Source of the DNA: Glycomyces sp. NRRL B-16210
GTDB lineage: Bacteria > Actinomycetota > Actinomycetes > Mycobacteriales > Micromonosporaceae
DNA length: 64,000 nt
Direction: 5' to 3'
Assembly (NCBI RefSeq): GCF_000719515.1
Contig: NZ_JOGR01000014.1
Coordinates: forward strand, 62,001-126,000
The notes beneath the pieces are model-generated. The model was not told the origin of the DNA. It worked only from the letters and a program-made list of their open reading frames with translations, and searched no databases. Positions 15,876 to 24,434 of this stretch are shown here, one piece after another. The position numbers were made by a program, and so were the translations under genes. The number at the start of each line of letters is the position of its first letter. Positions within the stretch are counted from its first letter, which is position 1.

Positions 15876-18602
15876 CTAAAGCCCGAGCTTGGCCAGTTCG
15901 TTCCGCGAGGCCACGCCCAGCTTCGGGTACGCCTTGTATAGGTGATACCCGGCGGTCCTGGGGCTCAGGTAGAGCTGCTCGCCGATCTCGCGGTTGCTCA
16001 GGCCCGCAGCCGCGAGTCGGACGACTTGCAGCTCTTGCGGCGTGAGCTTGTCTGCCAGGTCCGGGGCGGCCTCGACGGGGCCGGCGTCGCCTGCGGCGCG
16101 CAGTTCCCGGCGCACCCGCTCGGCCCAGGGTTCGGCCCCGAGCCGTTCGAAGACCGCTGCGGCCGAACGCAAGCGCGTCTTGGCCTCATTGACGCGTCGG
16201 GCGCGGCGCAGCCATTCGCCGAGCACGAGGTCGGTGCGGGCGGTCTCGAACGGGTGCCCTTCGGCCTCCTTGTGGAGTGCGGCGGCCCGCTCGAAATGCG
16301 CCCCGGCCTCGGCCTCGCCGGCCAGGAGGCCGCGAGTGCGTTCGACCACGGCCGCGAGGTGCGGGTGGCCGCCGGCTTCGGCCCATTCGGTGTACCAGGC
16401 GAAGGCGTCGGCGGTCCGCTCCGGTTCGCCGGTGCGCACGGCCGCCTCGACGGCGACCGGCACGTAGGCGAGGGCGTCTCCCGGGGCGTTCGAGTCGAGG
16501 TGGTTCATGAGCCGGTCGAGGGCTTCCTCATTGCGGCCCAGGGAGAAATCGAGCAGCGCGAACGCGGTGTCGATGGTGACGGCGGTGTCGGGCGGCGAGT
16601 CGGCGCGGGCGGCCTCGACGAGTTCGCGGACGCGTTCCTCCTCGCCGCGCAGGGCCGCGATCGGGGCGAGGATGTAGGCGCGGGCCTTGACGAGCCCGAT
16701 GGGCTGCCCGAGTTCGGTGGAGAGGTCCATGGCGTTGGCGGCCATGGCCTCCGCGTCCTTCCAACGGCCGCGTTCGAGTTCGGTCATGCCGCCGAGCACG
16801 AGCGCCCGGGGCAGGGCCCCGGCCGCGCCGGTCTGTCGGGCGACGCGGACGGTCTCGGCGGCGGTGCGCTCGGCGGCGTCGATGTCGCCGATGAGGGTCT
16901 GCCACCAGGCGACCATCGCGCGGTTCTCAGGGGTGACGGAGGCGCCGAAGCCGACATGGATGTCCACCAGTCCGCGCAGGGCCGCAACGGCTTCGGTGAT
17001 CGAGACGGTGCAGGAGCGGTTGAAGCCGGCGGTGGCCTTGGCGAGGTCGCGCACCCACGGGGAGTGCGCGATCTCCAGACGCTCGGCGTGCTCGGCGGCG
17101 ACCTCCGCGCGGGAGAAGTCCCCTGCCTGCCAGGCGAGTTCGACGGCGCGGAACAGCGGGTACCCGGCCGCCTCGGGCTGGGCGGCGGTGTAGTGGTCAG
17201 CCGCTTCCATGTAGAGCCGGTAGGCCTCGCGCACGTCGTTGTTCCACGAGGCGACCATGGCTGCGATGAGCGTGGCGCGGGCGTGGACGGAGCGGTCGCT
17301 CGTGGACTGGCCGATCGCGGCGCACAGCGCCCAGGCCTTGGGGCCGTTGCCGCCCGCGGCGGCCGCCTCGGCGGCGCGCAGCAGTCGCCTGCCGCGTTCG
17401 GGCCCTTCGGGAGTGAACTCGGCGGCGCGTTCGAACACGGCGTACTCGACGTTGTGCCCGCCGCAGGTCGAGGCGCATTCGGCCGAGGCCTCCAGGGCGG
17501 CGGCGACGCTCTCGTCGGGCCCGGTCGCGGCGGCGGCGAGGTGGAACGGCCGCCGGTGATCCTCAGACTCGAGGACGTCGGCGAAGATGCGGTGCGCTTC
17601 GAGGCGGCGGAACACCGGCGCGCCCTGGTAGGCGGCGGTGCGGATGAGCGGGTGCCCGAAGGTGAACCGGCCGCCCTCGTAGCGGACGAGGTCGTCGGCC
17701 TCGGCCGGGGCGAGGTCGGTGAGGGCCGCTCCGAGTTTCGCAGCGGCGTCCAGGACCAGGCCGGTGTCGGCGGTGTCGTCGGCGGCGATGAGCAGCAGCA
17801 GGGTGCGGGTCGCCTCGGGCAGCCGTTCGATGCGGTCGCCGAAGACCTGCTTGAGGCGGCTCGTGGTCGAGCGCGGCGCGGTCCAGTCGGCGGCCAGGCG
17901 CACGTCCGACTCGACCGGCGGGAGTTCGAGGAGGGCCAGCGGATTGCCTTCTGCGGAGCGCAGGATGCGGTTTCTGGACGTGTAGGACAGTCCTTTGAGG
18001 CGTTCGCCGAGCAGGGCTCCGGAGGCGGCTTCGTCCAACGGGCCCAGGCGCATCTCGTCGAGGCCGGGCGTCGGGAAGTCGGGCGCGTAGCCCTCTCGGA
18101 CCAGGAGGAGCATCGCGACCGATTCGGCGGCAAGGCGTTTGGCGATGAACAGCAGCACCGCGGCCGAGTCCGGGTCGAGCCAGTGCGCGTCGTCCACAAT
18201 AGTCAACACTGGTCGATGCGACGCGGCCTCGGCCAGGAGGCTCAGCGCCGCGAGGCCGACGGTGAACCGCAGATCCCCAGGGGGCGAGGCCTTGTCGGGG
18301 ACCGCGGACAGGCCGAGGACGCGCGAGAGCACGCACGCGTGATGCTCCGGGATCGCCTCCAAGTGGCCCGCGAGCGGCAGCAAGAGCGCCTGGAGTCCCG
18401 CGAAGGACCAGGAGTGCTCGGACTCGACTCCGGTGCAGCGCAGCACGGTGAAGCCCTCGGCGGCCTCGGCGGCGGCCGCCGCCAGGCTCGACTTGCCGAT
18501 CCCCGCTTCGCCGCGCACCACCAGCGACGACCCGCTCCCCGCCCGAGCGGCGGCGATGCGGGCGGCGAGGGCGGCGGTCTCCGTGTCACGTCCGTACAGC
18601 AC
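15876..18602 (-). CDS. LAL-type LuxR regulator (large ATPase), paralogue 1
   Basis: A 908-residue LAL/MalT-type regulator: N-terminal AAA/STAND ATPase with Walker A GEAGIGKSS (31-39) and Walker B LTIVDDAHW (133-141), a long helical TPR-like middle region, and a C-terminal LuxR helix-turn-helix (LTPQELQVVRLAAAGLSNRE, last 57 residues). Such proteins are usually ATP-dependent, ligand-triggered activators. The second LAL at 21375-24233 is a paralogue of the same layout and near-identical HTH, with the FMN reductase and MFS genes between them. The start is the ATG at 18602, which leaves almost no N-terminal extension before the ATPase. Confidence 0.93.
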   Translation of the reverse strand: MLYGRDTETAALAARIAAARAGSGSSLVVRGEAGIGKSSLAAAAAEAAEGFTVLRCTGVESEHSWSFAGLQALLLPLAGHLEAIPEHHACVLSRVLGLSAVPDKASPPGDLRFTVGLAALSLLAEAASHRPVLTIVDDAHWLDPDSAAVLLFIAKRLAAESVAMLLLVREGYAPDFPTPGLDEMRLGPLDEAASGALLGERLKGLSYTSRNRILRSAEGNPLALLELPPVESDVRLAADWTAPRSTTSRLKQVFGDRIERLPEATRTLLLLIAADDTADTGLVLDAAAKLGAALTDLAPAEADDLVRYEGGRFTFGHPLIRTAAYQGAPVFRRLEAHRIFADVLESEDHRRPFHLAAAATGPDESVAAALEASAECASTCGGHNVEYAVFERAAEFTPEGPERGRRLLRAAEAAAAGGNGPKAWALCAAIGQSTSDRSVHARATLIAAMVASWNNDVREAYRLYMEAADHYTAAQPEAAGYPLFRAVELAWQAGDFSRAEVAAEHAERLEIAHSPWVRDLAKATAGFNRSCTVSITEAVAALRGLVDIHVGFGASVTPENRAMVAWWQTLIGDIDAAERTAAETVRVARQTGAAGALPRALVLGGMTELERGRWKDAEAMAANAMDLSTELGQPIGLVKARAYILAPIAALRGEEERVRELVEAARADSPPDTAVTIDTAFALLDFSLGRNEEALDRLMNHLDSNAPGDALAYVPVAVEAAVRTGEPERTADAFAWYTEWAEAGGHPHLAAVVERTRGLLAGEAEAGAHFERAAALHKEAEGHPFETARTDLVLGEWLRRARRVNEAKTRLRSAAAVFERLGAEPWAERVRRELRAAGDAGPVEAAPDLADKLTPQELQVVRLAAAGLSNREIGEQLYLSPRTAGYHLYKAYPKLGVASRNELAKLGL

Positions 18603-18778
18603 GCTCCAACGGTACCGCCGAACGCCCGATTCGCCCGGTCCCCGGACCCGGTCCTAGGACGTATTGACGACCGGTCCGAGACGGTCGCCGTGCCCGGTTC
18701 GAGCCGCTGCACCGGGGCCGTCCGGGCGCACCGTCAGCAACGGGCATCGGGGCGGTTTCCCAGTTCAGCGGGGTCGCG

Positions 18779-18817
18779 GAGGGCCTCCCCGGCCTGGGTG
18801 TTCTCGGGGAGGCCCTC
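18779..18817. terminator. Perfect 13-bp hairpin
   Basis: GAGGGCCTCCCCG / CGGGGAGGCCCTC with a 13-nt loop. It could end minus-strand transcription coming from the FMN reductase gene before it reaches the LAL gene. Confidence 0.5.
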
Positions 18818-18840
18818 GACGCTTCGAGCAGGCATTCCGG

Positions 18841-19004
18841 CGGGTCGCTACGCCTGCGGCGGGTGCGGTGTGCGGGTCCCCGAATGGGTCGGGCAGTGTT
18901 CCGACTGCGGCGAACGGGGCCCCATGGGAGCAACCGCGGCCCCGCCGAAATCCCGGCTGCCCACCCGCGCACGCCGCCGCGCCGAACCCGCCCAACGCAT
19001 CGGC
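18841..19004 (+). pseudogene. radA: radA 5' fragment (zinc-finger segment), decayed duplicate
   Basis: The translation YACGGCGVRVPEWVGQCSDC and the following residues down to AEPAQRIG match RadA residues 9-66 closely, with all four zinc Cys kept. There is no start codon or ATPase domain. A one-base deletion near 18848 (CGGGTCGC-TACGCC versus CGAGTCGCCTACGCC) breaks the frame with the upstream sequence. After the CAACGCATCGGC join, the sequence switches to GCGCCCGCAGTACGG, like that near the FMN-reductase 3' end. Confidence 0.85.
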
Positions 19005-19071
19005 CGCGCCCGCAGTACGGAGACGGCGGTTGTGGACGGGGCCCCGGAGTACGACTGAGCCCGGCCCCACC

Positions 19072-19155
19072 CGTAGTACGGGGACGGCAGCGGCGCGCCT
19101 CGGTCAGCGCCTGCCCTCGCCACTCCAGCTCCTCCAAGAGCTTCGTCGCGCCCGG
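19072..19155 (-). repeat. Partial duplicate of FMN-reductase 3' end
   Basis: Matches 19170-19262, the end of the FMN reductase gene, over about 84 bp (TAGTACGGGGACGGCAGCGG ... AGCTTCGTCGCGCCCGG) apart from a 9-bp gap and a few substitutions. On the minus strand it encodes a short degenerate copy of the C-terminus (LEELEW-like). Confidence 0.8.
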
Positions 19156-19170
19156 GCATCGGCCGCGCCC

Positions 19171-19773
19171 CTAGTACGGGGACGGCAGCGGTGCGGCCCG
19201 GCGCGCCTCAGTCAGCGCCCGCCCCCACCACTCCAGCTCCTCCAGGAGCTTCGTCGCGCCCGGCTCCTCCTCGTCGAACTTGGTGAAATCGCCGTTCGCG
19301 TCGAAGTGCTGGTAGAACCGCGGGAACGCGATCGAGTTGCGGATCGTGAACGTCCGCAGCTCCGGGAAGATCTGCCGCAGGTGCTGCGCCGCGTTCTGCC
19401 CACCGGTGGTCTTGCCGCCGTAGGTGACCAGCGCGACGGGCTTGGCGGCCCACTCGTTCATGTAGTAGTCGATGGCGTGCTTGAGCGGCGCCGGGATCGA
19501 CATGTTGTACTCGCCGGTGACCACGACGAACGCGTCCGCGCGGTGCAACCGCTCCGACAGGGCCGCGACCGGCCCGGTCGGGTCGCCCTCGGTCGACCAC
19601 ATGTCGCGCTCGGCGAGGTGCTGGGGCAGGTCGGCGTCGAGCAGGTCGATGAGGTCGACCTCGAAGCCGCCGTGCCGCTCGGCGAGGTCGGCGATCCACT
19701 TGGCGGGCACCGGCCCCCAGCGGCCCTCGCGGGTGGTCCCGATGATGACGCCCAGGTTCAGCTTGTCGCTCAT
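19171..19773 (-). CDS. NADPH-dependent FMN reductase family protein
   Basis: A 200-residue flavodoxin-fold reductase. The phosphate-binding loop GTTREGRWG (12-20), the motif GEYNMSIPAPLKHAIDYY and the glycine-rich TYGGKTTGGQ are typical of NADPH-dependent FMN/quinone/azo reductases (SsuE/ArsH/YieF group). It probably reduces flavin or quinone-like substrates in the cytoplasm. The start has RBS GGAGGA ten bases upstream. It is divergent from the MFS gene, and two GTCGnnCGAC palindromes lie between them, suggesting joint control with the efflux-like transporter, as for drug or quinone detoxification. The last 90 bp are partly duplicated downstream. Confidence 0.88.
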   Translation of the reverse strand: MSDKLNLGVIIGTTREGRWGPVPAKWIADLAERHGGFEVDLIDLLDADLPQHLAERDMWSTEGDPTGPVAALSERLHRADAFVVVTGEYNMSIPAPLKHAIDYYMNEWAAKPVALVTYGGKTTGGQNAAQHLRQIFPELRTFTIRNSIAFPRFYQHFDANGDFTKFDEEEPGATKLLEELEWWGRALTEARRAAPLPSPY

Positions 19774-19854
19774 GGTGCTGCACTCCTCCAGTCTCTGCGG
19801 CGGTCCTCACCGCCCGGAACCGAAGCTACGGACGGTCCGACCGGTCCGACATCT

Positions 19855-19864
19855 GTCGGTCGAC
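19855..19864. promoter_or_regulatory. Palindromic site GTCGGTCGAC (site 1)
   Basis: Core GTCGnnCGAC, preceded by CATCT and followed by TGG, 82 bp upstream of the FMN reductase start. It shares core and flanks with sites at 19936, 24302 and 24387. Confidence 0.5.
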
Positions 19865-19935
19865 TGGCCCGCGACCGGCCCGGTCACGCCCGGGCGACGT
19901 GCGGGCGCGTGCGCCGCGACCGGTCGCGCGGTTCG

Positions 19936-19945
19936 GTCGAACGAC
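19936..19945. promoter_or_regulatory. Palindromic site GTCGAACGAC (site 2)
   Basis: Same core in inverted orientation, followed by AGATG (the complement of CATCT). It begins 49 bp before the MFS ATG, which is the predicted transcription start, so it abuts the -35 position. Confidence 0.5.
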
Positions 19946-19971
19946 AGATGCGGGCCCCGTCGCACCCGCCC

Positions 19972-19977
19972 TAGCGT
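19972..19977 (+). promoter_or_regulatory. -10 element TAGCGT of MFS gene (leaderless)
   Basis: TAGCGT-N7-ATG, identical in box and spacing to that of the membrane gene at 24435. Confidence 0.55.
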
Positions 19978-19984
19978 GGCCGCC

Positions 19985-21364
19985 ATGACCACCACAGCAC
20001 CGGCGGCCCAGGAGGCCGCCACCACCCGTTGGGCGGCAATCGTCGCCGTCGGATTCGCCCAGCTCGTCGTCGCCGGCGGCATGTCCAGCCTCGCGGTGGC
20101 CCTGCCGCTGATCCGCACCGAGTTCTCGGTGACCGAGGCGGCCACCGCCTGGGTCCTGCTCGCCTACGCCCTGCCCGTCGGGGCCGTCGCGATCGCCGCC
20201 GGGCGCCTCGCCGACCGCGCCGACCTGCGCGCGGTCGCCGTGTTCGCGATGGCCGCACTCGGCATCGGCTCGGTCGCAGCCGCGCTCGCCCCGAGCTTCG
20301 CGACCCTCCTGGCCGCCCGCGCGTTCGCCGGGCTCCTCGGCGGCCTCCTGTTCGGCATGACCGGCCGCATCATCGTGACCTCGGCCGCGCCCGCTCGACG
20401 CGGCCGGGCGATGTCGGTCATCGCGCTGCTCATGACCATCGGCGGGATGGGCATGGTCGGCGCGGGCGGGTTCATCGTGGCGGCCTTCGACTGGCGCGGC
20501 CTGTTCTGGGTCTTCGCGGTGCTCTCGGCCGCCGCCGTCGCGGCCGTCGCGGTCGCGGTGCCCAGCAACGGGACGGGCCTGCCCCGGCCCGACCGGACCC
20601 TGCTGAGCGACACGGCGACCTCGGGCGGGGCGATCGTCGCGTTCCTCCTCGCGTTCGAGTACGTGGACTCCTCGCCGTGGATCGCCGCGGGGGCGTTCGC
20701 GGCGAGCATCGCCCTGGGGACGCTGTGGGTGCGCCGGCCCTCCTCGGCGCCGACTGTGGCGCTGCTGCGGTCGCCGCAGATGGCCGGGGCGCTGCTGAGC
20801 CTCACGTTGCTGTCGGCGGTGACCGGGCTGCTCAACTTCAGCCTCCCGTTCCTGCTCACCGACGTGCAGCGGCTGCGGCCCGAACTCGTGTCGACGGTGA
20901 TGCTCACGTTCATCGGCGGGGTCGCGGTGATGACGCCGCTCGCCGGATGGCTGGCCGACCGCTTCGGCCCCGGCCGCGTCTCGATGGCCGGGGCGGGCCT
21001 GGTGGTCGCGGGAGTCGTGCCGCTGCTGTTCGTCGACGAGACGACCGGCCTGTTCGGTCTCGGAGCGCGGATCGGCCTGCTGGGCTTGGCGTTCGGGATC
21101 TTCAACACCCCGATGAACACGCACCTGCTGGCCTCGGCGCCGGCCGACCAGTCGGGCACGGCCGGGGCGTTCATGGCCACGACCCGCACGATCGGGACCT
21201 CGCTGGGACCGGTGATCGCCGCTCTGGCCTGGGGCCTGGGCGCGACGGCCGTGGACGGCTACCGGCTCTCGGCGTGGACCGTGGCGGCGATCCTGGTCCT
21301 CGGCGCGGCCTTGCAGGCGACGACGAAGCCTTGGCGCGCACCGGTTCCGGCGCGGGCCGCGTGA
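19985..21364 (+). CDS. MFS transporter (drug efflux-like)
   Basis: A 459-residue major facilitator with 12-14 predicted hydrophobic helices. The loop 2-3 motif A region (GRLADRADLRAVAV) and the second-half version (GWLADRFGPGRVSMAG) are visible, as is the drug:H+ antiporter-type DHA2 opening VALPLIRTEFSVTEAATAWV. It probably exports a small toxic compound across the cytoplasmic membrane using the proton gradient. The ATG at 19985 is chosen from the -10 box seven bases upstream. Divergent from the FMN reductase and next to a LAL regulator. Confidence 0.92.
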   Translation: MTTTAPAAQEAATTRWAAIVAVGFAQLVVAGGMSSLAVALPLIRTEFSVTEAATAWVLLAYALPVGAVAIAAGRLADRADLRAVAVFAMAALGIGSVAAALAPSFATLLAARAFAGLLGGLLFGMTGRIIVTSAAPARRGRAMSVIALLMTIGGMGMVGAGGFIVAAFDWRGLFWVFAVLSAAAVAAVAVAVPSNGTGLPRPDRTLLSDTATSGGAIVAFLLAFEYVDSSPWIAAGAFAASIALGTLWVRRPSSAPTVALLRSPQMAGALLSLTLLSAVTGLLNFSLPFLLTDVQRLRPELVSTVMLTFIGGVAVMTPLAGWLADRFGPGRVSMAGAGLVVAGVVPLLFVDETTGLFGLGARIGLLGLAFGIFNTPMNTHLLASAPADQSGTAGAFMATTRTIGTSLGPVIAALAWGLGATAVDGYRLSAWTVAAILVLGAALQATTKPWRAPVPARAA

Positions 21365-21374
21365 TCCGGTGCGG

Positions 21375-24233
21375 TCACAGGTCCAGTTTGGCCAGTTCGG
21401 TCCGCGAGGAGACGCCGAGCTTCGGGTAGGCGTTGTACAGGTGGTAGCCGACCGTCCTCGGGCTGACGAACAACTGCTCGCCGATCTGGCGATTGGTGAG
21501 CCCGTCCGCGGCCAGTCGGACCACCTGGAGCTCCTGCGGGGTCAGCAGTTCGGCCAGGTCCGGTTTGGACTCGACCGCGGTCGAGTCGCCCGCGGCGCGC
21601 AGTTCCCCTTGGGCCCGTTGGGTCCAGGGGGCCGCGCCGAGTCGCTCGAAGACCTCGGTGGCCTCGCGCAGGTGCGCTCGGGCCTCGTTGATGCGCCGCA
21701 CCCGGCGCAGCCACTCGCCGTAGACGAGTTCGGTGCGGGCCCGCTCGAACGGGTCGATGTCGTCGGCCCGGTGCAGCTCCACGGCCCGCGCGAAGTGCGC
21801 CCCGGCCTCGGCCTCGGTCGCCATGAGCGCCCGGCAGCGTTCGACCAGGGCCTCCCAGTAGGAGCGGCCGGTGGCGTCGGCCCAGTCGGCGAACCAGTCG
21901 AAGGCCGCTTTGACCTCGCCGAGCCTCCCGGACCGGAACGCGGCCTCGACCAGGGTCGGGACCTGCGTGAGCACCTCCATCGGGGTGAGCCCCTCGGCGA
22001 TGCGCAGCAACCGGTCGAACGCGGCCTCATAGCGCCCGAGCCCCAGTTCCAGCAGGCCCAGGGCGGTGTCGGCGGGGATCACCGAGTCCTCGGGGGCGTC
22101 CTCGATCGCGGCGGCGACGAGTTCGCGGCAGCGCTTCTCCTCGCCGCGGATCGCGGCGATCGGCAGCAGGACCCAGATGCGCCCCTGCATGAGCGCCCGG
22201 CGGTCGTTCTGCTCGTGGGCCAGCTCTATGGCGCTCGAAGCCGAGGCCTGAGCGTCCGCATACCGTCCATAATGGAACTGCGTCTGGGCGTGCACCAGCA
22301 GCGCCTGCACGAGCGGGCTCAGCGCGCCGCGCTCGCGGCACTCGCGCACCTGCACGGCCGCAGCGAGGTTCGCGGCCGGCACGTCCCCGGCGAGGAACCG
22401 CCAGCGCGCGGCCAGCACCTGGTCGAAGGCCTTGAAGTCCTCGTGGAGCGGCTGGTAGTAGTCGTAGAGCGAGCGGAGGGCGTCGACGGCCTCCCCGGCG
22501 GTGTCGTCGGGCTGGCGGTTGAGTCCGGCGGCGGCGCGCGCGAGGCGGCGCACCCAGGCGTTGTTGGAACCGCCGTATTTCGAAGCGAGCGAGGAGGCGT
22601 ACTTGACCTTCGCGAAATCGCCGGTCTCCCAGGCGTTCCAGACGCCGCGCAGCAGCGGGTAGCCGGTGTTCTCGTGGCCGGTGGCGGCGTAGTGCTCGGC
22701 CGATTCCATCCAGACGTCGAAACCCTTGGAGTGGCCGGCCCAGGAGAGGATCGTGGCGCGGATGAGGGCGGTGCGGGCGAGGAGCACGTGGTCGTCGGTG
22801 AGGCGCTCGGCCGCTTCGGCGAGTTCGACGGCCTTGCCGGTCATGCCTGCGGCGTAAGCGGTCTGGGAGGCGAGGACGAGTCTGCGGGCCCGCTGGTAGT
22901 GGTCGGGGGTGAAGCTGGCGGCGCGTTCGAGCGCGGCCATCTCGGCGACGCAGCCGCCTCGTTCGGCCTCATAGGAGGCGATGGACTCGAGTGCGGCGGC
23001 GGCCTTCTCGTCGAGGCCGGTGGTGGCGGCGGCGAGGTGGCGGGCGGCGCGGATGTCGTCGTCGCCGAACGCCTCGGACAGGGCGCGGTGCGCTTCGATG
23101 CGGCGGGCCCTGGGGGCCGAGTGGTAGGCGGTGGAGCGGATCAGCGGGTGCACGAATTCGATGCGGCCGCGGTGGTACCGCACCAGATCGTCCACTTCGG
23201 CCGGTTCGAGGTCGGCGAGGCTCGACCCGAGATGCGCTGCGGCCTCGGCGATCACGGCGGTCTCGCCGGTCTCCTCGGCGGCGGCGAGCAGGATGATCGT
23301 GCGGGTGCACTCGGGCAGGGCGATGATCCGCTCGGTGAACGCCTGCTTGATGCGGGAGGTCGTGGAGTAGCGGCTGTTGGAGGTGTCGGCGCGCAGCAGC
23401 GACTCCTCGTTGTCGGCGGCCGGGAGCTCCAGGAGCGCCAGCGGGTTCCCCTCGGCCATGCGCAGGATCCAGTCGCGGCTGGTGAAGGGGATCTCGTCGG
23501 CGCGCATATCGAGGATCGCCTGGGAGGAGTCGAGGTCGAGCGGGCCGAGGGTGAGCTCGGGGATGCCCGGGGCCGGGAAGTCGGGGGCGAAGCCGTCGCG
23601 CACGACCAGGACCATCGTGATCGACTCGGTCGACATGCGCCTGGCGGCGAACAGGAGCGCGTTGGTGGAGTCGCGGTCGAGCCAGTGGGCGTCGTCGATG
23701 ACCACGTACACCGGCTGCTTCGCGGAGGCGTCCACGAGCAGGTTGAGCAGGGCGAGCCCGACCTGGAGGGAGTGGGGGCGCCCGGCGCCGTCGCCCATGC
23801 CCAGGGCGGTGCGCAGGGCCTCGGCCTGGGCGGCCGGGAGGAGGTCGATGCGGTGCAGCAGCGGGTGGAGCAGCATCTGGAGGCCGGCGTAGGACCAGGT
23901 GTGCTCGGCTTCGACGCCGAGGGTGCGCAGGACGGTGAACCCGTCGGCGCGGGGGATCACGGCGTCGACGATCGCGGACTTGCCGATGCCCGGCTCGCCG
24001 CGCACGACCAGGGCGCCGCCGTGGCCGACGCGGGCGCCGTCGAGGAGCGCCTGGATCGTGTCGAGCTCGGCGTCCCGACCGTAGAGAACGGTGCGGGTGG
24101 CGTGTTCGGGCGATTCGCACAGCGTGGGCGAGGCGTCGTCGCAGACGACGGGATCGATGCTCGCGGCGGCGCGGGACGCGGGGCCCCGGGGTGCGCGCGC
24201 GGTGGTGGTGGCGGGGCTCGGCTTGGACCGCAC
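21375..24233 (-). CDS. LAL-type LuxR regulator (large ATPase), paralogue 2
   Basis: A 952-residue LAL regulator paralogous to the one at 15876-18602: about 50 extra N-terminal residues, Walker A GEPGIGKSA (79-87), Walker B YVVIDDAHW (about 174-183), a TPR-like middle, and the LuxR HTH LTPQELQVVRLAADGLTNRQ at the C-terminus. The GTG start at 24233 has GGATGGAG 5 bp upstream. Its stop lies only 11 bp from the convergent MFS stop codon. Its upstream region contains two sites of the shared palindrome, so it may regulate itself and the divergent membrane gene. Confidence 0.93.
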   Translation of the reverse strand: MRSKPSPATTTARAPRGPASRAAASIDPVVCDDASPTLCESPEHATRTVLYGRDAELDTIQALLDGARVGHGGALVVRGEPGIGKSAIVDAVIPRADGFTVLRTLGVEAEHTWSYAGLQMLLHPLLHRIDLLPAAQAEALRTALGMGDGAGRPHSLQVGLALLNLLVDASAKQPVYVVIDDAHWLDRDSTNALLFAARRMSTESITMVLVVRDGFAPDFPAPGIPELTLGPLDLDSSQAILDMRADEIPFTSRDWILRMAEGNPLALLELPAADNEESLLRADTSNSRYSTTSRIKQAFTERIIALPECTRTIILLAAAEETGETAVIAEAAAHLGSSLADLEPAEVDDLVRYHRGRIEFVHPLIRSTAYHSAPRARRIEAHRALSEAFGDDDIRAARHLAAATTGLDEKAAAALESIASYEAERGGCVAEMAALERAASFTPDHYQRARRLVLASQTAYAAGMTGKAVELAEAAERLTDDHVLLARTALIRATILSWAGHSKGFDVWMESAEHYAATGHENTGYPLLRGVWNAWETGDFAKVKYASSLASKYGGSNNAWVRRLARAAAGLNRQPDDTAGEAVDALRSLYDYYQPLHEDFKAFDQVLAARWRFLAGDVPAANLAAAVQVRECRERGALSPLVQALLVHAQTQFHYGRYADAQASASSAIELAHEQNDRRALMQGRIWVLLPIAAIRGEEKRCRELVAAAIEDAPEDSVIPADTALGLLELGLGRYEAAFDRLLRIAEGLTPMEVLTQVPTLVEAAFRSGRLGEVKAAFDWFADWADATGRSYWEALVERCRALMATEAEAGAHFARAVELHRADDIDPFERARTELVYGEWLRRVRRINEARAHLREATEVFERLGAAPWTQRAQGELRAAGDSTAVESKPDLAELLTPQELQVVRLAADGLTNRQIGEQLFVSPRTVGYHLYNAYPKLGVSSRTELAKLDL

Positions 24234-24301
24234 GGCGACTCCATCCTCAGGACGACCGGGGACCGATCAAGCGTATCCGCGGTGCGGCCCCGATCGCATC
24301 T

Positions 24302-24311
24302 GTCATTCGAC
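24302..24311. promoter_or_regulatory. Palindromic site GTCATTCGAC (site 3)
   Basis: One mismatch from the GTCGnnCGAC core, with the same GCATCT upstream flank as site 2 and TGGGG downstream. It is 69 bp upstream of the LAL paralogue 2 start. Confidence 0.45.
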
Positions 24312-24386
24312 TGGGGTCGACCGGGGTCGGTTTGACCTGGTGGAACGCGCAGGCATACCGGGGTCGGGGACCGGTCGCCGGGCCCG

Positions 24387-24396
24387 GTCGTCCGAC
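24387..24396. promoter_or_regulatory. Palindromic site GTCGTCCGAC (site 4)
   Basis: Perfect core followed by TGGGG. It begins 48 bp before the ATG/transcription start of the membrane gene at 24435, the same geometry as site 2 relative to the MFS gene. Confidence 0.5.
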
Positions 24397-24421
24397 TGGG
24401 GACGGCGGGCCCGAACGGACT

Positions 24422-24427
24422 TAGCGT
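24422..24427 (+). promoter_or_regulatory. -10 element TAGCGT (leaderless)
   Basis: TAGCGT-N7-ATG at 24435. This decides the start in favour of ATG 24435 over the in-frame GTG at 24429. Confidence 0.55.
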
Positions 24428-24434
24428 CGTGTCC

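Larger units (their letters stand above)
18603..19170. other. Scrambled intergenic region with duplicated gene fragments
   Basis: This 568-bp gap holds a strong hairpin (18779-18817), a radA 5' fragment (18841-19004) and a partial copy of the FMN-reductase 3' end (19072-19155). No intact gene. Confidence 0.7.
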
